Source: Flavobacterium shii
Lineage (GTDB): Bacteria > Bacteroidota > Bacteroidia > Flavobacteriales > Flavobacteriaceae
Direction of reading: 5' to 3'
DNA: 64,000 nt
Assembly (NCBI RefSeq): GCF_025847235.1
Contig: NZ_JAOZEW010000008.1
Location: 62,001-126,000 of the forward strand
This document shows, in pieces, positions 1 to 9,777 of this stretch. Both the position numbers and the translations under genes were made by a program. Position 1 is the stretch's first letter. Every line of letters starts with the position of its first letter. Under the pieces are notes generated by a model. That model searched no databases. It was not told where the DNA came from and saw only the letters and a program-made list of their open reading frames with translations.

Positions 1-3000
1 ATGCTATCTTTAAAAAGTTGAATGAAAGATTTTCAATTAGCGATTTATCTAAAACTTCAGAATTATAGCCAAAATCTATTTTTAAGGCTGCTGCAGAAGG
101 AGTTGCAATGATATTGAAATCATAATTTGTCTGTTCAAAAACAGTTACATTTTCTATATAATTACTTTGGTTACTCAGACTTTTATTTGTGTTCTCTTCT
201 ATTTCCTGAACAAAATAATTCTCAAAAGTAAGTAAGGTCTTTATCAATTCGCTTCCTAAATCGCTTTGAGACTGCACTTCAGATAAATTGGTATAATGAT
301 GTGATGAGCTTCCAATTGCATTTGATTGAATTTGTTTCAATAATGTTTTTGGTGTTTCTCCATTATTATACTTGACCCTTACTGGAATTGTATTGATAAA
401 CAATCCTACCATGGTCTCTACTCCTATCAATTCAGCAGGTCTACCCGAAACCACTGTACCAAAAACAACATCTGTTGTATTATTATATCTTGAAAGTAAA
501 TAGCCCCAAACACCTTGAACAAATACATTAAGCGTTACACCTATTTCCTGGCAATAACTTATAACGTTTTGATATAGTTCTCCTTCTATGTTAAACCTAA
601 AATGTTTAATATCGAAGCTTGTAGAACTTTCCTTTTTTTGTTTAAAAGGAAGATCAACAACTGTTTTCAAATCATTTAAATAATTTTTCCAATAGTCTAA
701 TGATTCTTGTTGGTCTATTTTTGAAAGCCATTTTATGTAGTCTGAATACTTTAATGGATTAGGTAAGTTTATGTTTTGATTTACAGAAATAGCATTTAAA
801 ATACTACTAAATTCGTTAATTAGAATACTCATGCACCAGCCGTCCATCAAGATATGGTGGTAACTCCAAATAAATACATAGCGATTTTTTTCTACCTCAA
901 CAATTTTTAATCTCATTAAAGAAGGCTGTGCTAAGTCAAATCCTTTGGCAATATCTTCCGCTTTTATTCTCTCAATATATTCTTCGACAGTTTCTCCTTC
1001 CGTTTTTTCCATTTTTTCATATGAAAAATCACTTTCTACTTCTTTGTGAACAATTTGCAGTGGTTGATCACCAAAATTATTGGTAAATGAAGTTCTTAGA
1101 ATAGAGTATCTTGAAATTAAATCCCTAAATGCCTGTTTGCTATTCTCTACAGACAATTCTTCTGTATTTACTGCATAAGCCATTTGTTCGAAATACATCG
1201 GACTAGAATAATCTGCAAGCCAGTGGTAATAAAAACCTTGCTGTAATGGAGATAATTCATAAATATCCTCTACGCTATTATCTTTATTTAATTGTTGTAA
1301 TTCTTCAATAGATAAATCTCTATAGGTTAAATCAGAAGGAGTTAATTGGGATTGTTTCTCCTTTGAAAGTTCTGTAATAAGGTTTTTCAACTGATTTTCA
1401 TATGCTCGTGTTAGCTTCTCTATTGTTTCTTCTGAATATCTTTCTCCAGAATACCCTATAGACATACTCAAACCTCCAGCAACCATCATCCCTGAAACAT
1501 CCAGTAAAATGGTACTTTGCATATTGGTAATATCTACTGAAGATCCTATGTTTTCTGAAGCAAACTCAAACATAACTTCATCTTGAGATCCTCCGGCATT
1601 AGATCCAAAATCTCCCAGATAATTAAATTGAATACTTGGAACTAAAGACGACTCAAAAGGGGCATCCAGATAATTTAAAATACCATAACCGATACCTTTA
1701 TTTGGAATTTTACGCAAAGAATCCTTAACAGATATTAATGCCTTATCTCCTGAAACATCCAGAATAAAAGGATAAACACTGGTAAACCAACCAACAGTAC
1801 GACCAATATCAACCCCGTCGATGATTTCCTCTCGACCGTGACCTTCCATCTTAACGGCGCTTTTGCTAACCCCGAAAACTTCTTCAATAGCCAAGCCTAA
1901 GCCTGTTAAAAGCAAATCATTAATCTCGGTTTTATAAACATGATGAACCTGTGTCTGTAATTTTTCGGTCTGTAAATTATCAAGCACAAAACCATTTCTT
2001 TTATCAATATTAGAAAACTTTACAGCATTTATGTAATCTGAAGGTAGCTGCGAAATGCCTGCCTTAGAAATGCCATCCCAATATGGTCTTTCCTGCTGCA
2101 TTTCATATCCTTTGGCGAAGTTCTGTTGTAACGAAGCCCAACGCTGGAAAGAATCTGTTTTTAACGGAAGATTTGCTGAATTTCCTGATTGGTACGCAAG
2201 GTATAATGTAGACAAATCTTCTAACAAAATACGCCATGAAATACCATCAATAACCAAATGATGAATGATAAGTGCTACGCGATCACCATCTGAAAGCCTA
2301 AAATGACCTATATTAAATAAAATGCCAGAACTAATATCAAAATTGCTTTGCAATTCGTCGCCGATATCATTGAGCGATAACAATTCATCTGATTCTGATC
2401 TTAAATCATAAAAATCAATTTTATAATGAAGCTCGTTAGAATTTTCATTATACTGAACCCAGCCCTCTGATTCTTCTTTATAAACCATACGCAAGGCATC
2501 ATGATGCGATACAAGCATGCTTATACAAGCTGCTAAAACTCTTGTATCAAGTTCTTCTTTACTTTTTAATAATACAGACTGATTATAATGATTCTTATTC
2601 GGTAAAGTCTCATTATCAAAAAAGTAATGCTGAATTGGTGTTAATACCGATGCTCCTGTAACCTCGGATTGATCTACAACTGTAATGCTAACTTCTATTA
2701 AAAGTGCTAAATCTTCTAATACCGGATTTCGTAATATTTGATCCACTTTTATCAGAAATCCTCGTTGCTTCAATCGCGAAACTATTAATATAGATTTAAT
2801 CGAATCACCACCCAAATTATAGAAACTGTCTTTTATACCAATCTCCTCATATTTTAAAACTTCTGACCATACTCCAGCAAGAACTTTCTCCTCTGCAGTA
2901 CGCGGTGCTATATATTCGGTCTTAATCAAATCTTCTGCTCTAACTTCAGGAAGTGATTTTCTGTCGATCTTACCATTACTTGTCAGTGGCATAACATCCA

Positions 3001-6000
3001 GTTGAATATAATAACCAGGTAACATATATTCCGGCAGAACTTTGCCCAATTCGGACTTTAGTGCTTTTTTGTCCAAGACAGCATCCGAAACATAATAGGC
3101 TACCAAAAATTTATCCCCGTCCTTAACATGGGCCACGACTACAGATTGTTTCACTCCGTTTAATGAAGACAGATTTCTTTCGATTTCTCCTAATTCTATT
3201 CTATGTCCTCTAATTTTTATTTGGTCATCTACTCTGCCTAAATAAACCAAATTACCATCTGCAAGCCATTTACCTAAATCCCCTGTTTTATACAAACTGC
3301 TTCCTGCTTCAAATGGGTTTGATATGAACTTCTCTGAGGTGAGTTCTGGACGGTTCCAATAACCCTTGGCTAAACCTGATCCGCCAATACAGATTTCTCC
3401 CATTACGCCCTCCGGCTGTAAATTATTAAGTGCATCTAGAATGTAAATTGCTGTGTTGGCTACAGGACGTCCTATTAAAATTTCTGCTTCTACAAACTGT
3501 GGCTCGTATATAGTACAACCTACTGTAGATTCTGTAGGACCATACTCATTAACAATCCTAATGTCTGGATTTATATTTTTCAATATTCTTACATGATCTT
3601 CCTGAAGCTCTTCTCCCCCAACAATTGCAAGCTGGATTTTACTAGATTGAATACCTAGATTCCCTAAAACGCTTATATGTGCAGGAGTTAGTTTAACACA
3701 AGACATATCGCTGGTAAAGTAGCTCTCTAATAAATTTTGAAAAGAATCGCTTGATGGTAAAACATTTAAACATCCTCCACTTATTAATGGCAAAAAGAAA
3801 CTTGTAATGGTTAAGTCAAAAGACATCGAAGTAAACAATCCAAAATCAGTATTTCTTAGATTTTTATCTAAATAATATTCCTTGGCCCAAACAAGATAAT
3901 TAGTCAATGAACTATGTTCAATCATAACTCCTTTTGGCAGACCTGTTGATCCTGAAGTATATATTATATAGGCTAAATCTGTTGGATCTAAATTAATTTT
4001 ATCTAAAATCACATCTTCTTGAAATGGGTTAAATTCTGTATCGATAAACAAAACATTCCCGTTGTAGAAATCTAAATCCTGTGTAAAAGCAGATTCTGTT
4101 ATTAATAATGTCAATACAGTATCTTCTGATACAAAAGCTTTACGATTATTGGGTAATTCAGAATCTATTGGAATATAAGTTCCTCCAGATTTTAAAATTC
4201 CTAAGATTGCAACCACTAGCCATTCACTTCTAGTTAAATGAATTCCAATTTTATCGCCTTTAGAAATCTTGTAATTCTTTTTTAGAGAATAAGCCAAATG
4301 ATCCGATAGATCGTTTAGTTCTTTATACTTAATTTCCCTGCCTTCAAAAACAACAGCAATATTATCCGGTGTTTTTTGTACCTGTTCTTCAAATAATTCT
4401 ACTATCGTTTTATCTCTTGGATAATCAACTTGAGTATTATTAAAATCAACTAAAAGACGTTGTTTTTCTTCAGAATTTAAATAATCAATATGCTGAATCT
4501 TAGCCTGAGGTTCAGCTATCATTATGCTCAGTAACTGCTCAAAATGAGTAAATATTTTTTCTATAAAAGACGATTCATAAATATCAGTATTGTATTCGAT
4601 ACCTAACAAAAGACCATCTGTCTCCATAAAGGCAAAGATTAAATCAAACTGAGCCTTTTTATGAGTCACTTCCTGTTCCTTAATCTCAAGTCCTAACAAT
4701 TTATCGTTCTCAAAATTATTAAGTTTCGACTGGCTTTGTAGTACAACCATGATATCAAACAACGCAGATCTGCTGCTGTCTCGTTTCAATTCCAGGTTGT
4801 CTACAAGTTCATCAAACGGATATCCCTGATGCTCGTAAGCACCTAATATTACCTCTTTTTCATGACGTAATAAGTCTAAGAAATTGAAATCTTTATCTGT
4901 TTTCGTGCGGAAAGCCAATGTATTTAGGTAAAGTCCTATTTGGTTTTCTAAATCAGAGTGCTCTCTTCCGGCAATTGGAGATCCAATAATAATATCTTCT
5001 TGTCCCGTATACCTATTTAGTAAAGCATTAACTCCTGCCATTAATGTCATAAATAAAGTAACATCATGTTTTTGAGAAAAAGCTGTTAGTTTTTCTGTAA
5101 ATCCATTAGGAAATTGGTAACTCAAGTAATCTCCGTTATAAGTTTTCACCAAAGGACGTTTCTTATACCCAGGTAATTCCATTACAGGAAGTGAACCCGA
5201 AAATTGATTTAACCAATACGTTTCTGATGTTTTATAATGCTCTAGCTGCGATTCCTTATTTAACCATCCTGCATAATCTTTATACTGGATTCTTAGTTCC
5301 GGCAAGTTTATCTCTTTAGACTCAATCAATGAATTATAAATCGATACCATTTCTTTAAATAATACGACAGATGACCAGCCATCGCCAATAATATGGTGCA
5401 TGGTCATGAAGAATACATATTCCTGATCTGCTACTTTAATTAGAGAAACTCGAAGTAAAGGTGCTTGTTCCAAATTGAAAGTCGTTGCATTTTCTTTCGC
5501 TAAATAGGCTGCTACAGCTATTTCTTTTTCAATGTCTGAACTTAAATCAATATAATTAATACTAAAATCTAAATCATCCATTGAAGTAATGAACTGACGC
5601 ACTTGACCATTTTCATCCAATTGGAAAGAAGTACGCAAAGATTCATGCCTGTTGATTAAGAAAAGAAAAGATTCTTCAAATTTTGACACATCTAATTCTC
5701 CTTTAAATTGAAGTGGCATCGATAGATTATAGGCTAAAGAAGCATCTCCAACCTGACTCAATACCCAAAATCTGTGTTGAGAAGCCGTTAAGGGATAGGA
5801 ATTAAGTATTGCTGATTTTTCAATTTGAATATATTGTTCTTCTTTTAATAGTTTGGATAAGGAAACTATAGTTGGATTTTCGAAAAATGTTTTTACTGAA
5901 GTATTTAATCCTAATTCTTTTTTAATCCTATTAATTGTTCTAACAGCCAACAAACTATGTCCACCTAACTCGAAGAAATTATCTGTCACTCCAATTCTGT

Positions 6001-8359
6001 CAACTTTTAGAACTTCCTGCCAAATAACTGCCAATTTTTCTTCGGTCTCGTTTTGTGGTGCAACATATTCTTTTGTCGCTAAGTCTTCTAATTTAACGGA
6101 TGGTAGTCGGTTTTTATCAATTTTACCATTTTTAGTTAATGGAAAATTTGACATATGTATGAAAGCCGATGGAAGCATATATTTAGGAAGCTTTTTTAAA
6201 ATTTCGCCTTCCATAAAAGCTTTATCAATTTCAAAATCCGAAACATAATACAAAACAATCATCTGCTTGTCTGTATGAGCAATCGCTTTAACGCTCTTAA
6301 CAGTAGCAATCTCGGCCGTAATATTTTCTATCGCATCTAATTCTATTCTATGTCCTAGTATTTTAACCTGATTGTCATTTCTACCTATGAATTCCATCGT
6401 TCCATTAGGCATAAATCTTCCAAGATCCCCAGTTTTGTATATTCTTTCCTGATTTGTAATCCCTTCTATCGGGCCTTTCAGAAAAGCTTCTTTTGTACGT
6501 TTTTCATCATTAAAATAACCTCTTCCCACGCAAGGACTTGCCAAATAGATTTCTCCTTTAACTCCTACAGGAACTCTTTCCCTGTTTTCGTCAAGAATAT
6601 GAACCTCAAAGTTTTGTATCGGTTGCTTCATTACCGGAACCGAATAGCTTTTAGGAACATCATGCATAATAAAATGCGACATATCATCAGAAACTTCGGT
6701 AGCTCCATATGTATTTACAATCGGAATGTTTGAATAAGCATCTAACCATCTTTTAACCATACCTTTTGTTAAAGTTTCGGCATTTAAGATCAAGATGTTT
6801 AGGAACAATGCTACTTTATTATCTTCACTTTCGATATAATTGAGCATTTCCAATAGATAAGAAGGCACCAATTCTAATAACGTAACTTTATCGTTTGTTA
6901 TTCTGGTTACAAATTCATTTATCTCCAGAATTGTATCCTCATCATATATTATACTTGTACCACCGGCTACCAATGGTGCAAAAAATTGCCAAACAGAAAT
7001 ATCAAAAGTATGTGGCGCATTTTGAGCAACAATACTATTTTGATCTATGCCCATTTCTGTAATTTTAGCCATAATATGATTTAACATCCCGTAATGTTCA
7101 ATCATGGCTCCTTTTGGTTTACCGGTTGATCCACTAGTGTAAATTACATAAGCGAGATCTTCATCTCCAATTTTCACATTTAAGGGAAGATCTGATAATT
7201 CATTTACAAATTCATTAATAATATTTAAATCAATCACCGGGATTTCAATAGATAATCCTTTAAGTTGTTCTAGAACGTTAAGATCATCTGTAATTATAGC
7301 TTTTAGATTTGAATTTTCAATAATATGCTGAAGCGCATCATCACCCAGATTTGTTGCCACAGGTACATAAGCACTTCCAGCTTTCCAAACAGAAAAGATT
7401 CCGCTGACCATATTGATCGATCTAGATAACATTATACCAAAAAGATCATCTTTTCCAGCTGCAAATTGATTCTGAATATATCTCGCCAGCCTATTGGTTT
7501 GTTGATTTAATTCTTTGTAAGTTATTGTTTGGTCATTGTTCGAAATTGCAATTTTATCGCTTTGGTTTTCACACTGCTCAATAAGCAATTCAACAATATT
7601 TTTATCTAATGAAAAATTAGTTTCCCATTGATTAACCTGACTTAAAATACGTTCTTCTTTATTACCCCTAAATTCTAAATTACTTATAGGTTCGTATAAA
7701 TTTTGAAGTGTTTCATTCAGTAATTTATTAAAATTATCTCCAAAAATATGTAGTAACTCATTGTCGATTATTTCTCCTTTACAAGTTATGTCCAATGATG
7801 GGTTGTCACTTTTAAAATCAAAAGCAAACTGGGTTTTAACAATATCCAGGATATCGTTGTTTATTTCGTTTATGCTTATACCAAACGAAATTTTATTTTT
7901 AAAGTCTTCAAAGTTTAAAAAAGAATCGTCGAAAATTTCGAAATCAAAACTATTTTCTATCGATTCTAACAAAGAGTTTTTACTTGCAGAAAAAATACTT
8001 TTAAAATTTTCGGATTTATCCAATTGATATTGTAAAACAAAAAACTGGTTATTGCTCTCTGCATACTCTTCAAACTGAGATAAAGGCGAAATAAAAAAAG
8101 AAGTCTCTTCATATTTATGAAGCAAAATACTTAAAACACAGCAATAAAAATTATATATCAAAATATCAGATCCATTACAGATTTCCTGTATTTTTTGTAT
8201 ATCATTTATCTCTAGCTGTAATTTAACGTGAGATCTGCCTTCTTCGTTTTTTAAATGGATTCCTCCAAAAAACGGATTTGAATCAGAATTTTGATTTTCA
8301 TTTAAAAAACGATTTAAAAACTCTTCTGTTTTAGCTTTATTAAGACTCAATACTTTCAT
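1..8359 (-). CDS. NRPS E, partial: C-lobe-A-T-C-A-T-E-C (3' end outside window)
   Basis: Multimodular peptide synthetase, open at the left window edge; about 2786 residues are visible. Order, with approximate residues: a condensation C-lobe without HHxxxDG (1-235); A1 (240-740, YTSGSTGKPKG near 405); T1 (GGHSL near 798); C with MHHIIGDGWS near 990; A2 (from 1320); T2 (GGDSI near 1851); an epimerization domain (HHLVIDGISW near 2040, then EGHGRE and FNYLGDFG); and a further C domain (YHHILMDGW near 2506) that should accept the epimerised D-residue. Core residues of A2 read DLTKIGEVGK, very close to the classical Asn code. A1 reads roughly D-I-W-E-I/L-N-T-D-D, which I do not recognise. The ATG at 8359 overlaps the end of the aminotransferase gene by 20 bp, so the two are translationally close. 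A chain ending in E-C needs at least one more A-T, so the protein or a partner continues beyond the window. Confidence 0.93.
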   Translation of the reverse strand, partial: MKVLSLNKAKTEEFLNRFLNENQNSDSNPFFGGIHLKNEEGRSHVKLQLEINDIQKIQEICNGSDILIYNFYCCVLSILLHKYEETSFFISPLSQFEEYAESNNQFFVLQYQLDKSENFKSIFSASKNSLLESIENSFDFEIFDDSFLNFEDFKNKISFGISINEINNDILDIVKTQFAFDFKSDNPSLDITCKGEIIDNELLHIFGDNFNKLLNETLQNLYEPISNLEFRGNKEERILSQVNQWETNFSLDKNIVELLIEQCENQSDKIAISNNDQTITYKELNQQTNRLARYIQNQFAAGKDDLFGIMLSRSINMVSGIFSVWKAGSAYVPVATNLGDDALQHIIENSNLKAIITDDLNVLEQLKGLSIEIPVIDLNIINEFVNELSDLPLNVKIGDEDLAYVIYTSGSTGKPKGAMIEHYGMLNHIMAKITEMGIDQNSIVAQNAPHTFDISVWQFFAPLVAGGTSIIYDEDTILEINEFVTRITNDKVTLLELVPSYLLEMLNYIESEDNKVALFLNILILNAETLTKGMVKRWLDAYSNIPIVNTYGATEVSDDMSHFIMHDVPKSYSVPVMKQPIQNFEVHILDENRERVPVGVKGEIYLASPCVGRGYFNDEKRTKEAFLKGPIEGITNQERIYKTGDLGRFMPNGTMEFIGRNDNQVKILGHRIELDAIENITAEIATVKSVKAIAHTDKQMIVLYYVSDFEIDKAFMEGEILKKLPKYMLPSAFIHMSNFPLTKNGKIDKNRLPSVKLEDLATKEYVAPQNETEEKLAVIWQEVLKVDRIGVTDNFFELGGHSLLAVRTINRIKKELGLNTSVKTFFENPTIVSLSKLLKEEQYIQIEKSAILNSYPLTASQHRFWVLSQVGDASLAYNLSMPLQFKGELDVSKFEESFLFLINRHESLRTSFQLDENGQVRQFITSMDDLDFSINYIDLSSDIEKEIAVAAYLAKENATTFNLEQAPLLRVSLIKVADQEYVFFMTMHHIIGDGWSSVVLFKEMVSIYNSLIESKEINLPELRIQYKDYAGWLNKESQLEHYKTSETYWLNQFSGSLPVMELPGYKKRPLVKTYNGDYLSYQFPNGFTEKLTAFSQKHDVTLFMTLMAGVNALLNRYTGQEDIIIGSPIAGREHSDLENQIGLYLNTLAFRTKTDKDFNFLDLLRHEKEVILGAYEHQGYPFDELVDNLELKRDSSRSALFDIMVVLQSQSKLNNFENDKLLGLEIKEQEVTHKKAQFDLIFAFMETDGLLLGIEYNTDIYESSFIEKIFTHFEQLLSIMIAEPQAKIQHIDYLNSEEKQRLLVDFNNTQVDYPRDKTIVELFEEQVQKTPDNIAVVFEGREIKYKELNDLSDHLAYSLKKNYKISKGDKIGIHLTRSEWLVVAILGILKSGGTYIPIDSELPNNRKAFVSEDTVLTLLITESAFTQDLDFYNGNVLFIDTEFNPFQEDVILDKINLDPTDLAYIIYTSGSTGLPKGVMIEHSSLTNYLVWAKEYYLDKNLRNTDFGLFTSMSFDLTITSFFLPLISGGCLNVLPSSDSFQNLLESYFTSDMSCVKLTPAHISVLGNLGIQSSKIQLAIVGGEELQEDHVRILKNINPDIRIVNEYGPTESTVGCTIYEPQFVEAEILIGRPVANTAIYILDALNNLQPEGVMGEICIGGSGLAKGYWNRPELTSEKFISNPFEAGSSLYKTGDLGKWLADGNLVYLGRVDDQIKIRGHRIELGEIERNLSSLNGVKQSVVVAHVKDGDKFLVAYYVSDAVLDKKALKSELGKVLPEYMLPGYYIQLDVMPLTSNGKIDRKSLPEVRAEDLIKTEYIAPRTAEEKVLAGVWSEVLKYEEIGIKDSFYNLGGDSIKSILIVSRLKQRGFLIKVDQILRNPVLEDLALLIEVSITVVDQSEVTGASVLTPIQHYFFDNETLPNKNHYNQSVLLKSKEELDTRVLAACISMLVSHHDALRMVYKEESEGWVQYNENSNELHYKIDFYDLRSESDELLSLNDIGDELQSNFDISSGILFNIGHFRLSDGDRVALIIHHLVIDGISWRILLEDLSTLYLAYQSGNSANLPLKTDSFQRWASLQQNFAKGYEMQQERPYWDGISKAGISQLPSDYINAVKFSNIDKRNGFVLDNLQTEKLQTQVHHVYKTEINDLLLTGLGLAIEEVFGVSKSAVKMEGHGREEIIDGVDIGRTVGWFTSVYPFILDVSGDKALISVKDSLRKIPNKGIGYGILNYLDAPFESSLVPSIQFNYLGDFGSNAGGSQDEVMFEFASENIGSSVDITNMQSTILLDVSGMMVAGGLSMSIGYSGERYSEETIEKLTRAYENQLKNLITELSKEKQSQLTPSDLTYRDLSIEELQQLNKDNSVEDIYELSPLQQGFYYHWLADYSSPMYFEQMAYAVNTEELSVENSKQAFRDLISRYSILRTSFTNNFGDQPLQIVHKEVESDFSYEKMEKTEGETVEEYIERIKAEDIAKGFDLAQPSLMRLKIVEVEKNRYVFIWSYHHILMDGWCMSILINEFSSILNAISVNQNINLPNPLKYSDYIKWLSKIDQQESLDYWKNYLNDLKTVVDLPFKQKKESSTSFDIKHFRFNIEGELYQNVISYCQEIGVTLNVFVQGVWGYLLSRYNNTTDVVFGTVVSGRPAELIGVETMVGLFINTIPVRVKYNNGETPKTLLKQIQSNAIGSSSHHYTNLSEVQSQSDLGSELIKTLLTFENYFVQEIEENTNKSLSNQSNYIENVTVFEQTNYDFNIIATPSAAALKIDFGYNSEVLDKSLIENLSFNFLKIA

Positions 8360-9719
8360 AACTTACTGTAGTTTTTTTGATTTCAGACATTACTTCTTTA
8401 AGACATTCTTTTAATACATCGACAATTTCATCTAATTGTTCTTCATTAATTACCAACGGTGGCGTGATTTGAAGGTGATCTCCTAACAGACCATCTACAG
8501 AACCTCTTCCTGGATATAAAACGACTCCTTTTTTAATCGCTTTTTCGCCTATCAATTTTGAAATAGCCAACGATGCTGGAAATGGTTCTTTTGTATATTT
8601 ATTTTGTACGATTTCAACACCGCATAATAATCCAACACCACGAATATCTCCTACAATTTCAAACTCATTTAATACTTTTAGTTTTTCAAGAAACAGAGCA
8701 CCCATTTTTTGAGCATTTGCAATGATATTCTCCCTTTCTAAAATATCCATTACAGCATTCCCCACAGCGCAACCAACCGGATTACAAGCAAAAGTATAAC
8801 CTCCAAGAAATGTCGTTTTTGTATCTACAAAAGGTTGAGTAACATGCGATGATGCAATTACTGCTGACAAAGGAAAATAGCCACCACTCATCCCTTTTCC
8901 TGCCGCAATTATATCCGGAACAACATCAAAATTATCCATTCCGAAATTTTTACCGGTTCTTCCAAAACCTGTTAATATTTCGTCTGTTATAAATAATATC
9001 CCGTATTTTTTACATATTCTGGAGATCCCTACAAAATAATTCGCTGGAGGAGGAACTGCTCCCATAGCAGAGGCGATAACAGGTTCGGCAACAAATGCAG
9101 CTATTGATTTCGGACCTTCCTTAACTATAGTTGTTTCAAATTCTACAAGTAAGCTTTGAACAAACTCTTCTTCACTTAACCCATCAGGTCTTCTGTAATT
9201 ATAAGCCGGAGAAATGTGAGGAAAATTATTAAGCCATTGACTATAAAGCTCTCGTCTTATCTTCATTCCTCCAATATCCAGCATAAAAACAGAATTACCA
9301 TGATATGTATTCCATCTCGAGATAACTTTGTAGCGACCAAAATCTCCTCTTATCTGATGAAATTGCAAAGCTAGTTTAACTGCACTCTCCACTGCTTCTG
9401 TCCCACTCATAACTGTCCAGGCTTTACTAAATCCTGCTGGTGCAAAAGAGACAAGGCGATCTAAATAATTCTCTACAACTCCTGAACTAAAAGCATGTGT
9501 AGGTAAAACAGATATTTTGGAAACCTGTTCGTGAATTACATCAGCAATTTCGCTACGGCCATGTCCTATATTAGAAACTGATGAAGCTCCTGATGAACCG
9601 TCTAAATATCTTTTACCATTTTGATCGTATATATATACTCCCTTACCGTAATCAATTTTAGGATAAACTTTATTCATATCCGGGCATACTGCCATAGATT
9701 GTATTAATGATTTAATCAT
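8340..9719 (-). CDS. class III (PLP-dependent) aminotransferase in the NRPS operon
   Basis: Fold-type I class III aminotransferase of 459 aa, the family of BioA, omega-transaminases and glutamate-1-semialdehyde aminomutase. The cofactor-binding Asp is in ITDEILTGFGRTG (D246) and the PLP lysine is K275 in AAGKGMSGG; length is normal for the family. It lies 58 bp after NRPS D and overlaps the NRPS E start by 20 bp, so it belongs to the D-E operon. Class III enzymes act on distal amino or aldehyde groups. Two roles fit: making a non-protein diamino or beta-amino building block for one of the unassigned A domains, or transaminating a peptide aldehyde made by the R domain of the neighbouring operon, as MxcL does in myxochelin biosynthesis. 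The sequence does not separate these. Confidence 0.9.
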   Translation of the reverse strand: MIKSLIQSMAVCPDMNKVYPKIDYGKGVYIYDQNGKRYLDGSSGASSVSNIGHGRSEIADVIHEQVSKISVLPTHAFSSGVVENYLDRLVSFAPAGFSKAWTVMSGTEAVESAVKLALQFHQIRGDFGRYKVISRWNTYHGNSVFMLDIGGMKIRRELYSQWLNNFPHISPAYNYRRPDGLSEEEFVQSLLVEFETTIVKEGPKSIAAFVAEPVIASAMGAVPPPANYFVGISRICKKYGILFITDEILTGFGRTGKNFGMDNFDVVPDIIAAGKGMSGGYFPLSAVIASSHVTQPFVDTKTTFLGGYTFACNPVGCAVGNAVMDILERENIIANAQKMGALFLEKLKVLNEFEIVGDIRGVGLLCGVEIVQNKYTKEPFPASLAISKLIGEKAIKKGVVLYPGRGSVDGLLGDHLQITPPLVINEEQLDEIVDVLKECLKEVMSEIKKTTVSYESIES

Positions 9720-9777
9720 AACTTTTTAATTTAATGGTTAATTATTTATCTGTATTTAATAGACTTACAGGGTTCTA

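Noticed and set aside
7761-8027. 88-aa plus-strand open frame
   Set aside because: Antisense to the NRPS E N-terminus, low-complexity hydrophobic translation, no start signals.
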